From Humulus lupulus (taxonomy: Eukaryota; Streptophyta; Magnoliopsida; Rosales; Cannabaceae), in NCBI RefSeq assembly GCF_963169125.1, contig NC_084802.1, forward strand, positions 39,144,607 to 39,208,606: a stretch of DNA of 64,000 nucleotides, written 5' to 3'. The position numbers and the translations under genes were made by a program. Below, one piece after another: positions 10,577 to 21,361 of the stretch; the first letter of the stretch is position 1; each line of letters begins with the position of its first letter. Below the pieces are notes generated by a model. The model saw only the letters and a list, made by a program, of their open reading frames with translations. It was not told the DNA's origin and made no database searches.

Positions 10577-11566
10577 ATGTTTCTAATTAATTATAATTAT
10601 TTTTATATGTTAAATACATTGTGGAATTAAAATATGTACATTTTGGTAATATTGAAATTAATTTAACCAAAATTGTCCTCAAACGATATTTTTATACTAA
10701 TTTGTTAAATACATAATAGTATTTTGGTATTAATCAAACGAGAATGGTATAAATTGGCACTACTATAAAATAGTCTTGTTGGGTCACACTGTGTGCCCTA
10801 AAAAGAGGCATAAAGACTTATTACTCTAAACATTTTACGGAGTAATAAGTCTCCCTATTACACTTTTCTTCGCAACACTAATGACGTAAATACCCTTATT
10901 GGACTTTAAGAAGAAGAAAAAAACCCAAATAACATAACATTAACCCTAACCCTACACCTTTCCCATTTTCACTAGCATCAACTGCCCTATCCATTTTCTC
11001 GTTCTCTTTCTCTGCCATTTATCCCTTCCTCTCTATTATTTCTTACTCATTCTCGCACACTCTCTCGTGGCAGAGGTGGGCTTAGGGCGATGGAGACTGG
11101 AGGTGGACTTGAGCTAACGAAGGTTGGAGGGGGGCTCGAGGTGATGAAGTTCAAAGGTGGGGCTTAAGGCTGAAGTAGTGGGTTCCAAAGTAGCTTTGGG
11201 AATTGGTGACTTTTTCTCTTTTTTTTTTTCTTCTTTTGATTTATGTGGTGGGGGTGGTGGTGGTGGTGGCAGTGGGTTTTCGGGTAGTTTTCTGCAATGG
11301 TGAGTGTTTCTCTCCTCCCCCCCCCCCCCCCCTCTTTAGATTTATGTTGTGGTGGGTTTCAGAGACGTGGATTGCGGCAATGGCTGGAAGTAGTGAGGCT
11401 CAAATCTGGCTTGGTGAAGCATAAGGGTCTGTTAGGGTCGAGGTGACGAAGGTAAGTGTTTGGAGGCTTGTGGTTTGTTTTGCTGCATAATGTGATATAT
11501 TTTTTTTTTTTTGCTGTCTTGATTATTTATATATGTTATGCAAGTGGTAGTGGTGGCAACAACAGA
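10577..11566. other. Unassigned flanking DNA
   Basis: No supported gene. It holds a perfect 13-bp hairpin (10814-10852), two telobox-like AACCCTA units near 10943, a GGT/GGA-rich stretch (11080-11300), a run of about 16 C near 11318 and a poly-T at about 11500. The 73-residue frame over the poly-G/C area looks like simple-sequence translation. This and 12126-12193 flank a hAT-like MITE and may be host DNA. Confidence 0.5.
10814..10852. repeat. Perfect 13-bp inverted repeat
   Basis: AGACTTATTACTC at 10814-10826 and its exact reverse complement at 10840-10852, with a 13-base loop. It could be a small fold-back or the centre of an old MITE. No transposon ends are evident around it. Confidence 0.7.
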
Positions 11567-12125
11567 TAGGGGTGTGCAAAACTTATCCAATCCAATTAGA
11601 ACTGACTGATCCAATTACAGGCCAACCACGAAAATTGGGATATCAAATTATGATTTGATCGGATCTAATTTTGAAGATCCAAATTGGATCGGATCAGTTG
11701 TTGGATGGTATATGCAAAAATCCAATACAACTCAATTGATCCAATTGTATATATATTATAAAATTTTATTTATTTAATTAAAAAATATATTTAGTTTGGA
11801 TTATGCTTATAATTTATGTTGTAATTCTATGATATTGTATAATTTTGAACAAAATAGTCTTTCTATTTATAATATTATGAATTATTTGAACAAATTTAGC
11901 TAAATAAAGGTTCAAAAATATCGAATGGATCAAATTCAATCAAATACATAAGTAGGGGAACACATCCAATGGATGAAATTGATCCAATCCAATGGATAAT
12001 TGGATTGGATCGGTTGAGACAAATTAATTGGATTTGATCGGTTGTAAAAATCTAACATCCAATAGTTAGTTGCATCAGATCGGATAGGCCTAAAAACATT
12101 GGACGTGATCCAATGAACACCTGTA
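11567..12125. mobile_element. hAT-like MITE
   Basis: 559 bp. The ends TAGGGGTGTGCA and (inverted) TACAGGTGTTCA are imperfect terminal repeats of hAT type. The flanking 8-mers ACAACAGA (11559-11566) and ACTGCAGA (12126-12133) match at 6 of 8 positions, consistent with an old 8-bp TSD. The interior repeats GGATCGGAT/ATCCAAT motifs many times in both orientations. No transposase is present. Confidence 0.7.
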
Positions 12126-12193
12126 ACTGCAGAGTGCAACTCTTTTTCTTCTGTGTTCCAAATTTTTCGTCGCAAGAATAGCAGTGCAAAAAA

Positions 12194-12809
12194 TGTTATA
12201 TTATTTATATAATATGATATTTTGATTAAATAATGTGATAATGTGTGTCACATATTGTAACATACAAAATGAGAAATACATTTTTGGATAATGTGAATAT
12301 CCAAATATGTAACATATTTAAAGTTACAAATTCAGTTACAAATTTGTAACCCTCAAATATTACCCAATAATGTGTAGATTTGATGTTACGCATATTGATT
12401 TGAATTTATCAATGACATAAGTGATATGGTTGTTGGAGACATGATTTTAACAACCATAATGTGTTTGGAGGTTACAAAGTCATATGAGAAGAGGATAGAG
12501 CCGTTTGGAAATGGCCAAATTGAGTTTTGCTGAACTTGGACCTGTGGCTGCGACCATGAGTGTTCCAAGCTGCAGCCTAGAGAATCGAGACTCACGGCTG
12601 CAGCCAGGAACATCTCTGGCTGCGGCGAGGGACGGTGACAGCCAATACCAATTTCTTTTTTCCACCTTAAACAGTTTTAATAACTCATGTAACTCCCAAA
12701 ACTCTTTTTTAATTCCATAAACATTCAATTAAGCATTGGTAATAGTCATGAGGTTGGTGGAATTTGAAATTCAAAGGGTGTCTAAAAACTCTATAAATAG
12801 GAGTCTATT
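12194..12809 (+). repeat. TE3 LTR, first part
   Basis: 616 bp matching the first half of the TE7 LTR, including TATAAATA at 12792-12799. Where TE7 has CCGCGG there are decayed relatives (GGCTGCGACC, GGCTGCAGCC, GGCTGCGGCG). It ends at the TE4 target CTATT (12805-12809). Confidence 0.85.
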
Positions 12810-14519
12810 TGTAATGCCCCAAATTTCCTAATAAGGTTTAGGACCTTGATTAGGAGGTCGGGAGGGCCATAATTGATTTATTATGATATCTAATGATTAT
12901 ATGAATTATATTATTATATGATGGTGAATGCATGCATATGGGCTTATATTTTAAATGCAAGGGCATTTTGGTAATTTGGCCACTGTGAGCGTAATTGTAT
13001 ATTTTGGGTGCATGGTTGAGATTAGTTAGTATAGCCACATTATAGGGTGGATTGGTTCGAGCTTTTCGACATGAGACGATCATGAGGTGTAAGTGTTCGG
13101 TCTAGTCATAATGGGTTTAAGTTCGGGGCTCGGGGTGAGTCTCTGGGTGAATTTAAAGAATGGAGCATTACCGGGAATTAAAGGGTAATGGGATATGATT
13201 TATTGGTATTTGGGAATATTGAGAATAGCGGGAATTTGAGAGCGTTAATTATAATTAACGAGATAGGCGGGAAAGGACAATTTTACCCTTGAAATGGTTT
13301 AGAGGCTTTTGTTGGCTTAAGGGTATTTTGGTCATTTTGGGTTTTGGATATATATAACATAGGAGGGCTGTAGAAGGACTATGCAAAAACAGAGGTTTGC
13401 TTCTTCCTTTCCCGTACATCACCTTCTTCACTTCTCCTTTGAGGGTTTGAGTTCTTGGTGGAGTTTCAAGCTAGGGAAACTTAAAGGCTGGGTTGGAGAC
13501 TGGGTTTAGCTTGTAAGGGAGGTTCAAGACCAGTTTCAAGGTGAGTTTTAGCCTTTGGTTTCAGGTGCTGCTCTGTTTTTGTTTTAGTTTTTAATTCATG
13601 GTTTTTGATGTGGGAAGTGTGAATCAAAGGGGGGTTTTGTGTTGTTTTGATTGGGGTTTGATGAGGGTAAACTAAGGGGGTTATTTGGGGGTTTAATTAT
13701 ATGTTTGGAGGAGGTTTAGAGATGGTTGAAGGGTCTGGTTCTAAGGGAAAGTGCAGGGGAGAATTCTGGTGTGCGAGTTGTCATTTTGGCTGAACTGGGG
13801 TTGCGCCGCGGCATGGCCAAGGAGAGCCGCGGCCCTTGGTGTAAACTGGGTTTGGGCGCCTCTGTCTGAGGGGCGGGCCGTGGCATGGCCAAGGAGGGTC
13901 GTAGCCCTTAAGGTCATTTTTGCCATAATGGGGTTTTTAGCTTGGGGATTCAAGCTTTAGGCCTCGGGGTTGAACTTACTACCCGGTTGGGTAGTATTTG
14001 AGGTCCCGGAGGTTAGGTTTTGGTTTGGGGACATTTTATTGTTCATTTTATTAATGGTATCCCATATGTTTGGTTATGACTAGGTGACCGCTAGAGGATT
14101 AAAAGCTGATCGTTCTCAAAGGTCGTTTCTTTTATTAATTCTCGCTCGAACCCGAGGTAAGAAAACTGCACCCCGTATGTGACATGCATGGCTATGATTG
14201 ATGCATGTTGAATGTTTAAATGTAAACATTGATAGCATAATGAATGCTTGGCGATCTTGCCCATTTGCATATGATTATTAATGAGGCATGCTGGGTGATT
14301 AAGTGTGATGCATGTGATGCACGAGAAACATGTGATTAGGGCATGCCATGAATGATGAATATGAGATTGGCCAGAGCTTGAGTCTCTGAGTTTGTGCATG
14401 ATCATGATTATGCTAGCAACTGTTTAGTAAGCATGCTAAATGCCCTATTCTTGGATAATTGGCATATGATACATATTGATAGCATTGCTTACTTGTGCAT
14501 GGCACTGACTAATTAGTCA

Positions 14520-14685
14520 GAATTGGCAAAGGTGTTAGTATCAGCTGTGAAGCTGTGACTGAGTAGTCAAGTTCGGCAGTGATAATGGACACTGGTCACC
14601 CAGAATTGGCAAAGGTGTTAGTACCAGCTGTGAAGCTGTGACTGATTAGTCAAGTTCGGCAGTGATACTGGACACTGGTCACATA
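14520..14685 (+). repeat. 83-bp tandem repeat in TE4 5' LTR
   Basis: Two copies of an 83-bp unit containing the short palindrome TGACTGATTAGTCA and the phrase AATTGGCAAAGGTGTTAGTA. Palindromic modules also occur at the equivalent place in TE10. Confidence 0.8.
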
Positions 14686-14821
14686 GCGCTGACTGATTAG
14701 TCAGAATGGTCTTAGCGTGGCTCACGCAAGCCAACGGAGATTAGATCTAATCGAATTCTAGCATTGAATGACTCAAGGAGCATTAATGCCTGACCGACCC
14801 TGAGGGTCGATGAATGAAAAC

Positions 14822-14922
14822 AGAGCTTGAAAGCTAGTGGCTAACCTATCAGCCACTCTCTCGCTAGAAAAGAGAGCTTGGAGGCTGGTGGCTTACTTAA
14901 CAGCCACTCTCCCGCTGGAATT
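14822..14922 (+). repeat. 51-bp tandem repeat in TE4 5' LTR
   Basis: Two copies of a unit beginning AGAGCTTG and ending CTCTCYCGCT (starts 14822, 14873). The 3' LTR has three copies (starts 18786, 18836, 18887), so copy number changed after insertion or was already mixed. Confidence 0.8.
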
Positions 14923-15413
14923 ATGTGATGTTTACTCATTGGTTTGGAAGCTTTATGCTCCGTTTGATTATAACGATAATCACTTGATAATGCTTATGTA
15001 TAGTGTTATGTTTCGTTGCTGGGCTTCAGCTCACGGGTGCTATGTGGTGCAGGTAAAGGCAAGAGGAAGCTGGACCATCCTTGAGTTGGAGAGTTTAGGT
15101 GATGACGTGTACATATGCAGCTGCTCGACCGCCACGGCCGAGGTTTAAAGTGGAACTAGGGTTGAACCCTGTTTTGCCGCTTAGAACGGCTTGTAGTAAA
15201 TATTTTCTGTAATAAACTCCGTAATTTATATTTTCGGGATCCCAATATATATGTTAAACGTTCTAGTGAAACGTTACATCTTAACCAAAATGTTTAATCC
15301 CTAAATCGTTAATCATACTTAGATCACGATTTTGGCCAAATGACTCGATTAGCGAGTTTAGCACTATTTAAAAGGCACACCGTAATGGTCCCAGGAGTTG
15401 GGGCGTTACAACT

Positions 15414-15425
15414 TGGTATCAGAGC
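15414..15425 (+). other. TE4 primer-binding site (initiator tRNA-Met)
   Basis: TGGTATCAGAGC three bases after the 5' LTR end, complementary to the 3' end of plant initiator tRNA-Met and standard for Tekay/Del elements. The following 480 bp to 15905 are a non-coding leader in which I see no other feature. Confidence 0.9.
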
Positions 15426-15905
15426 GAGCTAAGGTTTATGGTTCCTGAAGACAAGCTGGGCATGTACACTCATCACTGAAGATAGCTTCACTCAGGGAAT
15501 GGTAACTATTTTTGTAGCTATGTGTATAGCTGTTTGAATAAAATGTGAATGCTTTACTTGTACTTTGTATTAGGGAGCATGAGATTCTGATAGAGCCTGG
15601 CTCTTGACTATATGATTATGTGCTCCATGGAAATGTTTATGAACATGATTATTTGATTGCCTGCTCCATGAATATATAATTGTGTTATTTTCATGCTGGG
15701 GTTTGAGGCATGGTTGGGTGTTGGAAGAGCAGGGGTTATGAGTATGTATGAATGCCATGGGTATGTTTGCAGCACTGCAAGTGGTTTATGATTGTGGTGT
15801 GGTAAGATTTATCCCGTGGGAAAAGCCCTTGATATGGTTATTGTGACTAATGGGTCAAGTTATTGACTGCAAATTGAATCAGCAGGTTTAAATTCAAGGC
15901 AGATT

Positions 15906-16988
15906 ATGAGCCCTGGTGATAGTTATACAGGGGCTGGGAGTTACAGCCAGGGTATCAGTTCCTCGTCTGCATCTTTGAACATTCAGCAGACGCTTACAGA
16001 TTTGCAATTAAGATTGCAGAGGCATGAGGAAGAGATCAGGTATTTGAAGCAACAGCGGAGTCTGTTGGGTAGTACCCCTTCCTTTGCTATGCCAGGGGTG
16101 GGATCAGTTTCAGCTCAGCCTAGGGTTGAGAACAGATGGGAATTTCTCTGTGGAAGATTCCTGAGGTTTTATCCTCCAATCTTTGAGGGAGGCCTAGATC
16201 CATTCAGAGCTGAGCAATGGATGGGTATGATCAGCTCCATTTTTGATAGTATGGGACTGGTAGGTCATGATAGAGTGATCTGTGCTACATGTGTATTGCG
16301 GGATGATGCCCGGACATGGTGGGAGGTAGTATCCCAGACACGGGACACAGCTGTGATGGACTGGAAAGAGTTTAGGCAGCTGTTTAATGAGAAGTATTAC
16401 AGTGACGCAGCTAAGACTGCCAAGATGAATGAGTTTCTGAATCTTGTTCAGGGCAATACATCAGTGACCGAGTATGTTACTGAATTTGATGGGTTGGCCA
16501 AGTTTTCCTTAGACATGGTACCCACAGATATAGCTCGGAAAGAAAGATTTATTCAGGGGTTGAATCCTGGAATAGCTCAGGGCATTAGGGTTGCCCCAGT
16601 GAATGAAGTCTCTACCTATGCTCAGGTGGTAGAGAAGGCTCTTGTTGTTGAGAGAATAGTAGTTGGGCAGCAGAGTGCTGGAGAGCATAGAGCCCAGATA
16701 GTGGTACCTCCACTTATTGGAGCAAGTAAGAAAGAAAGCTGGAAAACTCGTCCCATATGTGCACGGTGTAGGAAGTGTCATGTGGGAGAATGCTGAGCGA
16801 GGTCATGCTTTTCTTGTGGCGTGGTTGGACATTTCCAGAGGGATTGCCCAAGCCGAGAGGCAGAGCGTGAGCTAAGGGGGGAAAACAGCTCAATTCCAAC
16901 TCGAGTGTTTATTCCAGGGAAATCAGAATCTGAGACCGAGACTAGCTCCTCGGGGATGACATGTCAGTTTTCTAGTTCTGAATTGTGA
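15906..16988 (+). pseudogene. gag: TE4 gag with zinc knuckles, one nonsense change
   Basis: Starts MSPGDSYTGAG at 15906. A coiled-coil-like region (about residues 20-55) is followed by the retrotransposon gag domain with FDSMGLVGHDRV, RTWWEVVSQ, FRQLFNEKYY and EYVTEFDGLAKF (about residues 85-240). The frame meets TGA at 16794 inside the zinc-binding part (CHVGEC, stop, ARSC), where Trp is expected. It then continues open through a second knuckle CFSCGVVGHFQRDC to TGA at 16986. Particle protein of a chromovirus-type element, disabled by one base. Confidence 0.88.
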
Positions 16989-18512
16989 CTTATGTTGTTT
17001 GGCTTTGGCGCCATGTTGCTCTTTTGTTAGTGTGTATATGGATGGCATATGTGGATCACATGGTTATGTTGCGATAGGAAAAGTAGCATGGTATTGGTAA
17101 CTTAAGGAATAAGTTGGGTTATGGAAAGGACTCATCGTTGGTTTCATGAGTTAGTTATGACTGACTATGATTGATCCAGTGTGTGGATTGGTTAAGTAAT
17201 TAAAGAACAATCTTGAATGGCAAGGAAAGTATGGTAAATTCTTGAGTTTGTTAGCGGGAAGTCTTGTGACAATTGGCATGATGCATGAATTCGATATGTT
17301 TATGATACCAGATGTGAGGGCTGGAGTTTGTGCAGGGAGGTGCATGAAACTTGTAACTAGTGGGGTGGATACCACTTAGATTGTGCTAGTGAGATCAGGA
17401 CAGACTGGACTAGTCTGTGAGTTCTGAATGTGTTCCTAAGTGGTCGGTCAGGCCTTCTTTTTATTAAAAGAAGATTAGAATGGTGTTTGATCCAGTGCCA
17501 GAGAGGGAATCAGATGTAAACACTGTTTCGAGTGGCTCAGTGGGGTTGTAAGAATTAAAGAGTTAGTTACTGGGTAAGATGGAAACTCTTTTGGGTGGAT
17601 CTTGGATCTGGTTAAAACCAGTTAGAGATCAGAGTGAGAAAATTATGTAAGGGATTGAGTTGATATCAGATTAGAGCACTGTGGGTGCTGAGTACATCTT
17701 GTGAATTGGTTTGATGCTAAATGTTTGTGAATCAGATGAATAGAGCATTCAAGGATTTGTGATCGTCTTGGACGATGAAATAGTGGTGTTTTCTCTGTGG
17801 AGAATTGCCAAGAGTGAAAAGTGCCTTGGGGACAGGAGTGTCCATGAATAGTAAAGAGGTTTTAGGTGCCTTGGGAAGGAAAGTGCTGAGTCTTCATAGA
17901 CCAGGATCAGTTTGGGGATTGTTATGACATCCTAGTGACAGAGGAAAAGTGATTGCCTATGCAACATGTTGATTAAAGAATCAGACCAGGACTGGGTAAA
18001 GTTTCCGGTGGGCCGAGTGGCCAGTTTATTGTTTGAGATTATTATCTTAAGAAAGATAAAAAGGAAAGATGGTTGAGTGAGCCACAGACGGGCAAGGTTG
18101 AATGGAAAGCTTTAGCTGGATTAGCTAAAGGTTGTATAATGACAGACATGAATTTATGGTGGTATAGAGATCGGACTTGGAATCCGATGGACATTGAGAC
18201 TAACCGAGAGATTCTGGATGAATCTCATGCTACTCTTTTGTTCGTTTCATTCAGGCATCGTGAAAGGGGAACATGACATGGAAATCTTATAGTGATGGCC
18301 TGAGACGAAGAGGCATATATCGAGGTATGTGTAAAGCTCTTACCTGTTAGCAGGTCGAGACAGTGTATCAGGAAACAACAAGGCCATTACAGCCTTTGGG
18401 TATTTCATAGTGGGGAATGAGTGAGCATCGCGATGGGTTTCGCGGCGGGATTCATAGGTTGATGGATCGAAAGGATTTGGCATTAAGTTATTGTGGACTG
18501 GTAGTCCAAGTG
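16989..18512 (+). pseudogene. TE4 pol remnant, compressed and scrambled
   Basis: No long ORF, but fragments are recognisable. At 17722-17800 the translation FVNQMNRAFKDF followed by FVIVLDDEIVVFS is a decayed RT catalytic block (usual form F-I-D-D-I-L-V-Y-S). At 18140-18270 LWWYRDRTWNP followed by REILDESHA resembles the start of the integrase zinc domain. The two are about 400 bp apart, where an intact element has well over 1 kb, so large internal deletions have occurred. Protease was not recognised. Confidence 0.7.
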
Positions 18513-19424
18513 AGGCTGTGACTGAGTAGTCAAGTTCGGCAGTGATACTGGACACTGGTCACCCAGAATTGGCAAAGGTGTTAGTACCAGCTGTGAAGCT
18601 GTGACTGATTAGTCAAGTTCGGCAGTGATACTGGACACTGGTCACATAGCGCTGACTGATTAGTCAGAATGGTCTTAGCGTGGCTCACGCAAGCCAACGG
18701 AGATTAGATCTAATCGACTTCTAGCATTGAATGACTCAAGGAGTATTAATGCCTGACCGACCCTGAGGGTCGATGAATGAAAACAGAGCTTGAAAGCTAG
18801 TGGCTAACCTATCAACCACTCTCTCGCTAGAAAACAGAGCTTGGAGGCTAGTGGCTTACCTAACAGCCACTCTCCCGCTAGAAAAGAGAGCTTGGAGGCT
18901 GGTGGCTTACTTAACAGCCACTGTCCCGCTGGAATTATGTGATGTTTACTCATTGGTTTGGAAGCTTTATGCTCCGTTTGATTATAACGATAATCACTTG
19001 ATAATGCTTATGTATAGTGTTATGTTTCCTTGCTGGGCTTCGGCTCACGGGTGCTATGTGGTGCAGGTAAAGGCAAGAGGAAGCTGGACCATCCTTGAGT
19101 TGGAGAGTTTAGGTGATGATGTGTACATATGCAGCTGCTCGACCGCCACGGCCGAGGTTTAAAGTGAAACTAGGGTTGAACCCTGTTTTGCCGCTTAGAA
19201 CGGCTTGTAGTAAATATTTTCTGTAATAAACTCCGTAATTTATATTTTCGGGATCCCAATATATATGTTAAAGGTTCTAGTGAAACGTTACATCTTAACC
19301 AAAATGTTTAATCCCTAAATCACTAATCATACTTAGATCACGATTTTGGCCAAATGACTCGATTAGCGAGTTTAGCACTATTTACAAGGCACACCGTAAC
19401 GGTCCCAGGAGTTGGGGCGTTACA
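18513..19424 (+). repeat. TE4 3' LTR, 5'-truncated
   Basis: Matches 14553-15410 of the 5' LTR with a few substitutions and one extra 51-bp unit. The first ~1.74 kb of the LTR, including its TATA box and GC-rich tract, is missing, and pol-derived sequence abuts at about 18512. It ends GGGGCGTTACA, then TSD CTATT. Confidence 0.9.
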
Positions 19425-19429
19425 CTATT

Positions 19430-19969
19430 GCTCACTTGTAAGACACTTGATTTTCTATCCACTAGAGCACTTGCCAAGAAATACCCCAAAATGCTTGATT
19501 ATTCCATAGAACTATTTCCATTTTATGATAATCCCTTAGTTCTTAAGATGGGGAAAATAAACTTTAGGCAAAGGTTGTAAACCTTCTTCAAGTTGGTGTC
19601 CATAATGCTCTTCACTTTGGTTGTGTGAGTGATAGAGTGATTTCCTTTTTGTTCTTATTCTTACATTGTTTCTTCTACCTCTTTTGTTTCTTCTCTTTAT
19701 TTCATATTTATATATTTGCTTGTATCTTGTGTTTTTAGAGTTGTAATATCTTCTGCATAATTCTTCTACTACTTCTAGTTTATTCATATCTATTGTCTAG
19801 AGTTGTATTTTCTATTATTCTCTTCATCTACATATTTCTACATTTACTTGTAATTTTTGTTATGGAGTTGTAATCTTATTTAAACAATTACCTTGTTATT
19901 TGTATTATTTTTCTTTGAGTTGTAATAGTCTTACTATTTTCCATTGAGGCAATATTATTATCTCTAACA
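19430..19969 (+). repeat. TE3 LTR, second part
   Basis: Continues the TE3 LTR after TE4 (GCTCACTTGTAAGACAC) with the T-rich U5-like stretch also found in TE7. It ends CTCTAACA at 19969, followed by the leader beginning TTCAAGAGCTTA. Confidence 0.85.
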
Positions 19970-19996
19970 TTCAAGAGCTTATTCCTTGTTTTTTCA

Positions 19997-20870
19997 ATGG
20001 AAGGTGAAACTATCAAAATCATGAACCAAGACAAAGTGAGGTTGGAGAGGTTTGATAGATCCAATTTCACTAGGTGTCAAGACAAGGTAAAATTCCTCTT
20101 TGCCTCACTCAAGATATCCTACATCCTTGAGTGATCCTTGGCACCTCTAGCCGAGCCATCTAACAAAGACACTCCCGAGGTGGTGGAGAAAGAAGGAAGA
20201 GAGAAGAGGACATTCTTCTTTGTAGGGGGCATATCCTTAATTCCCTATCTGATAGGCTATATGACCTCTATACCATTACCAAATCCACAAAGAAGATTTG
20301 GGATGCCTTGGAGAGTAAGTAGAAGGTCGAGGAAGAAGGTACAAGAAAGTTCTTAATTTCTCAATATTATGAATTTTCTTTCATTGATGGAAAAACTCTT
20401 TTATCTCAAATTCATGAGTTGCAAGTGATAGTGAACATGTTGAAAGTTCTCAAGATTGAGCTTCCCAACACCTTTTAAGTTGGTACAATAGTGGAAAAAT
20501 TACCACTAATTTGGAGGAGTTATAGGAAAAGAATCATTTATAAGAATGAGGATTACACTTTGGAAGAGAACCAAAAACACATTCGAATTGAAGAGGAATC
20601 ACGTTTAAGAGACAAGGGTGTGAATGAGTCTAAAGATGAGACTTCCAAGGCCAATGCGGTCTCACACAAGTATCCCAAGGGAAACAACAACAACAAAAAG
20701 GGTAGTGTGAACCTTTTTTGTCCGAAGAAAGATCATGGACAATTCAAAGACGTGAGAGGTCATTGTTTGTGGAAAATCTGGGAACTATGCTAGAGTGTGT
20801 AGGTACTGAAAGGACCCACATGAGAATGAGGTAAATTTTATTGAAAATGAAGAAGAGATCATAACATGAT
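19997..20870 (+). pseudogene. TE3 gag remnant (copia)
   Basis: Starts MEGETIKIMNQD at 19997 like TE7 gag. It carries many lesions: a stop soon after YILE, frameshifts near 20150-20360 and another stop before the middle section KLPLIWRSYRKRIIYKNEDY. The zinc-knuckle area near 20760 is decayed (GHCLWKIWELC). Only the N-terminal, middle and knuckle segments can be aligned to TE7. Confidence 0.8.
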
Positions 20871-21361
20871 TGCCATGTTTGTGTGCCTTGTTGGGAAATG
20901 ATTATTATATGTAATGACCTATAATTAAGCTTTCACTCTTGAGAGCTATCAATATAATTAAAGTATTATTCTATGATAATTCTTTATTTTGCTATATAAG
21001 ATTAATTATTGTTACCTTTTGATAGAAATCCTACATCAAAATCCAGAAACTCCAAGTTACAAGATATCAAAGGCAACCACACAATTACTCAAAAATCACT
21101 ATTGCACATCAAAAAACTACTTCAAAAAATAAAATTCTCAAACAAAACCTCTAAATCATAATCCATAAATACCCAAAAAAATTCGAAATTCAAAATTTTT
21201 AGTAGGCAACAACAATGTTACCAACAAAAATCAATGAAACATTGAAACAATTTTTTTTTAATTGAAAAATAGTGACTACCTTCAACTTCTCCATCCAACA
21301 ACTTTCAACTTTGAAACATCAATGCATGAAATTGGCCTGTTTGATTCCTACTTTAACACTT
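20871..21361. other. Unassigned AT-rich DNA
   Basis: No gene or repeat recognised. It lies between the decayed end of TE3 and the start of a MITE, and could be host DNA or unrecognisable TE3 sequence. Confidence 0.4.

Larger units (their letters stand above)
12810..15410 (+). repeat. TE4 5' LTR
   Basis: 2601 bp, TGTAATGCCCC to GGGGCGTTACA. TATATATAA at 13349-13357 is the likely promoter. A GC-rich tract at 13800-13915 has two CCGCGG sites (13806, 13827) and decayed relatives. Further on come an 83-bp and a 51-bp tandem repeat, then a block at 15014-15060 shared with other Tekay-like LTRs here. ORFs of about 100 codons over that block recur in the 3' LTR but are repeat sequence. Confidence 0.9.
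12810..19424 (+). mobile_element. TE4: Tekay-like Ty3/gypsy element, non-autonomous
   Basis: 6.6-kb insertion in the TE3 LTR with a perfect 5-bp TSD CTATT at 12805-12809 and 19425-19429. It has a 2601-bp 5' LTR, an initiator-Met primer site, gag, a compressed and broken pol remnant, and a 3' LTR missing its first ~1.7 kb. The long LTR, TGTAAYGCCCC/GGGGCGTTACA ends and gag type fit the Tekay/Del chromovirus lineage. Confidence 0.9.
12194..20870 (+). mobile_element. TE3: Ty1/copia element of the TE7 family, split by TE4, 3'-truncated
   Basis: The LTR starts TGTTATATT at 12194 and runs to 12809, resumes after TE4 at 19430 and ends TCTAACA at 19969. Then follow the same leader and gag as TE7. 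Similarity to TE7 fades near 20870, inside the spacer between gag and protease. It is more diverged than TE7, so it is probably an older copy. The downstream pol and second LTR are not visible. Confidence 0.85.

Noticed and set aside
10935..10955. Telomere or interstitial telomeric array
   Set aside because: Only about two AACCCTA units occur, far too few for an array.
11203..11424. 73-codon ORF rich in Val, Phe and Pro
   Set aside because: It translates GGT and C homopolymer runs. No start context, partner exon or family feature.
14837..15148. ~100-codon ORF also at 18800-19162, with relatives at 21760-21954 and 61700-61888
   Set aside because: All lie on the conserved LTR block. The ATGs fall in repeat units and the frames do not extend over a protein-like unit, so I treat the conservation as DNA- or RNA-level.
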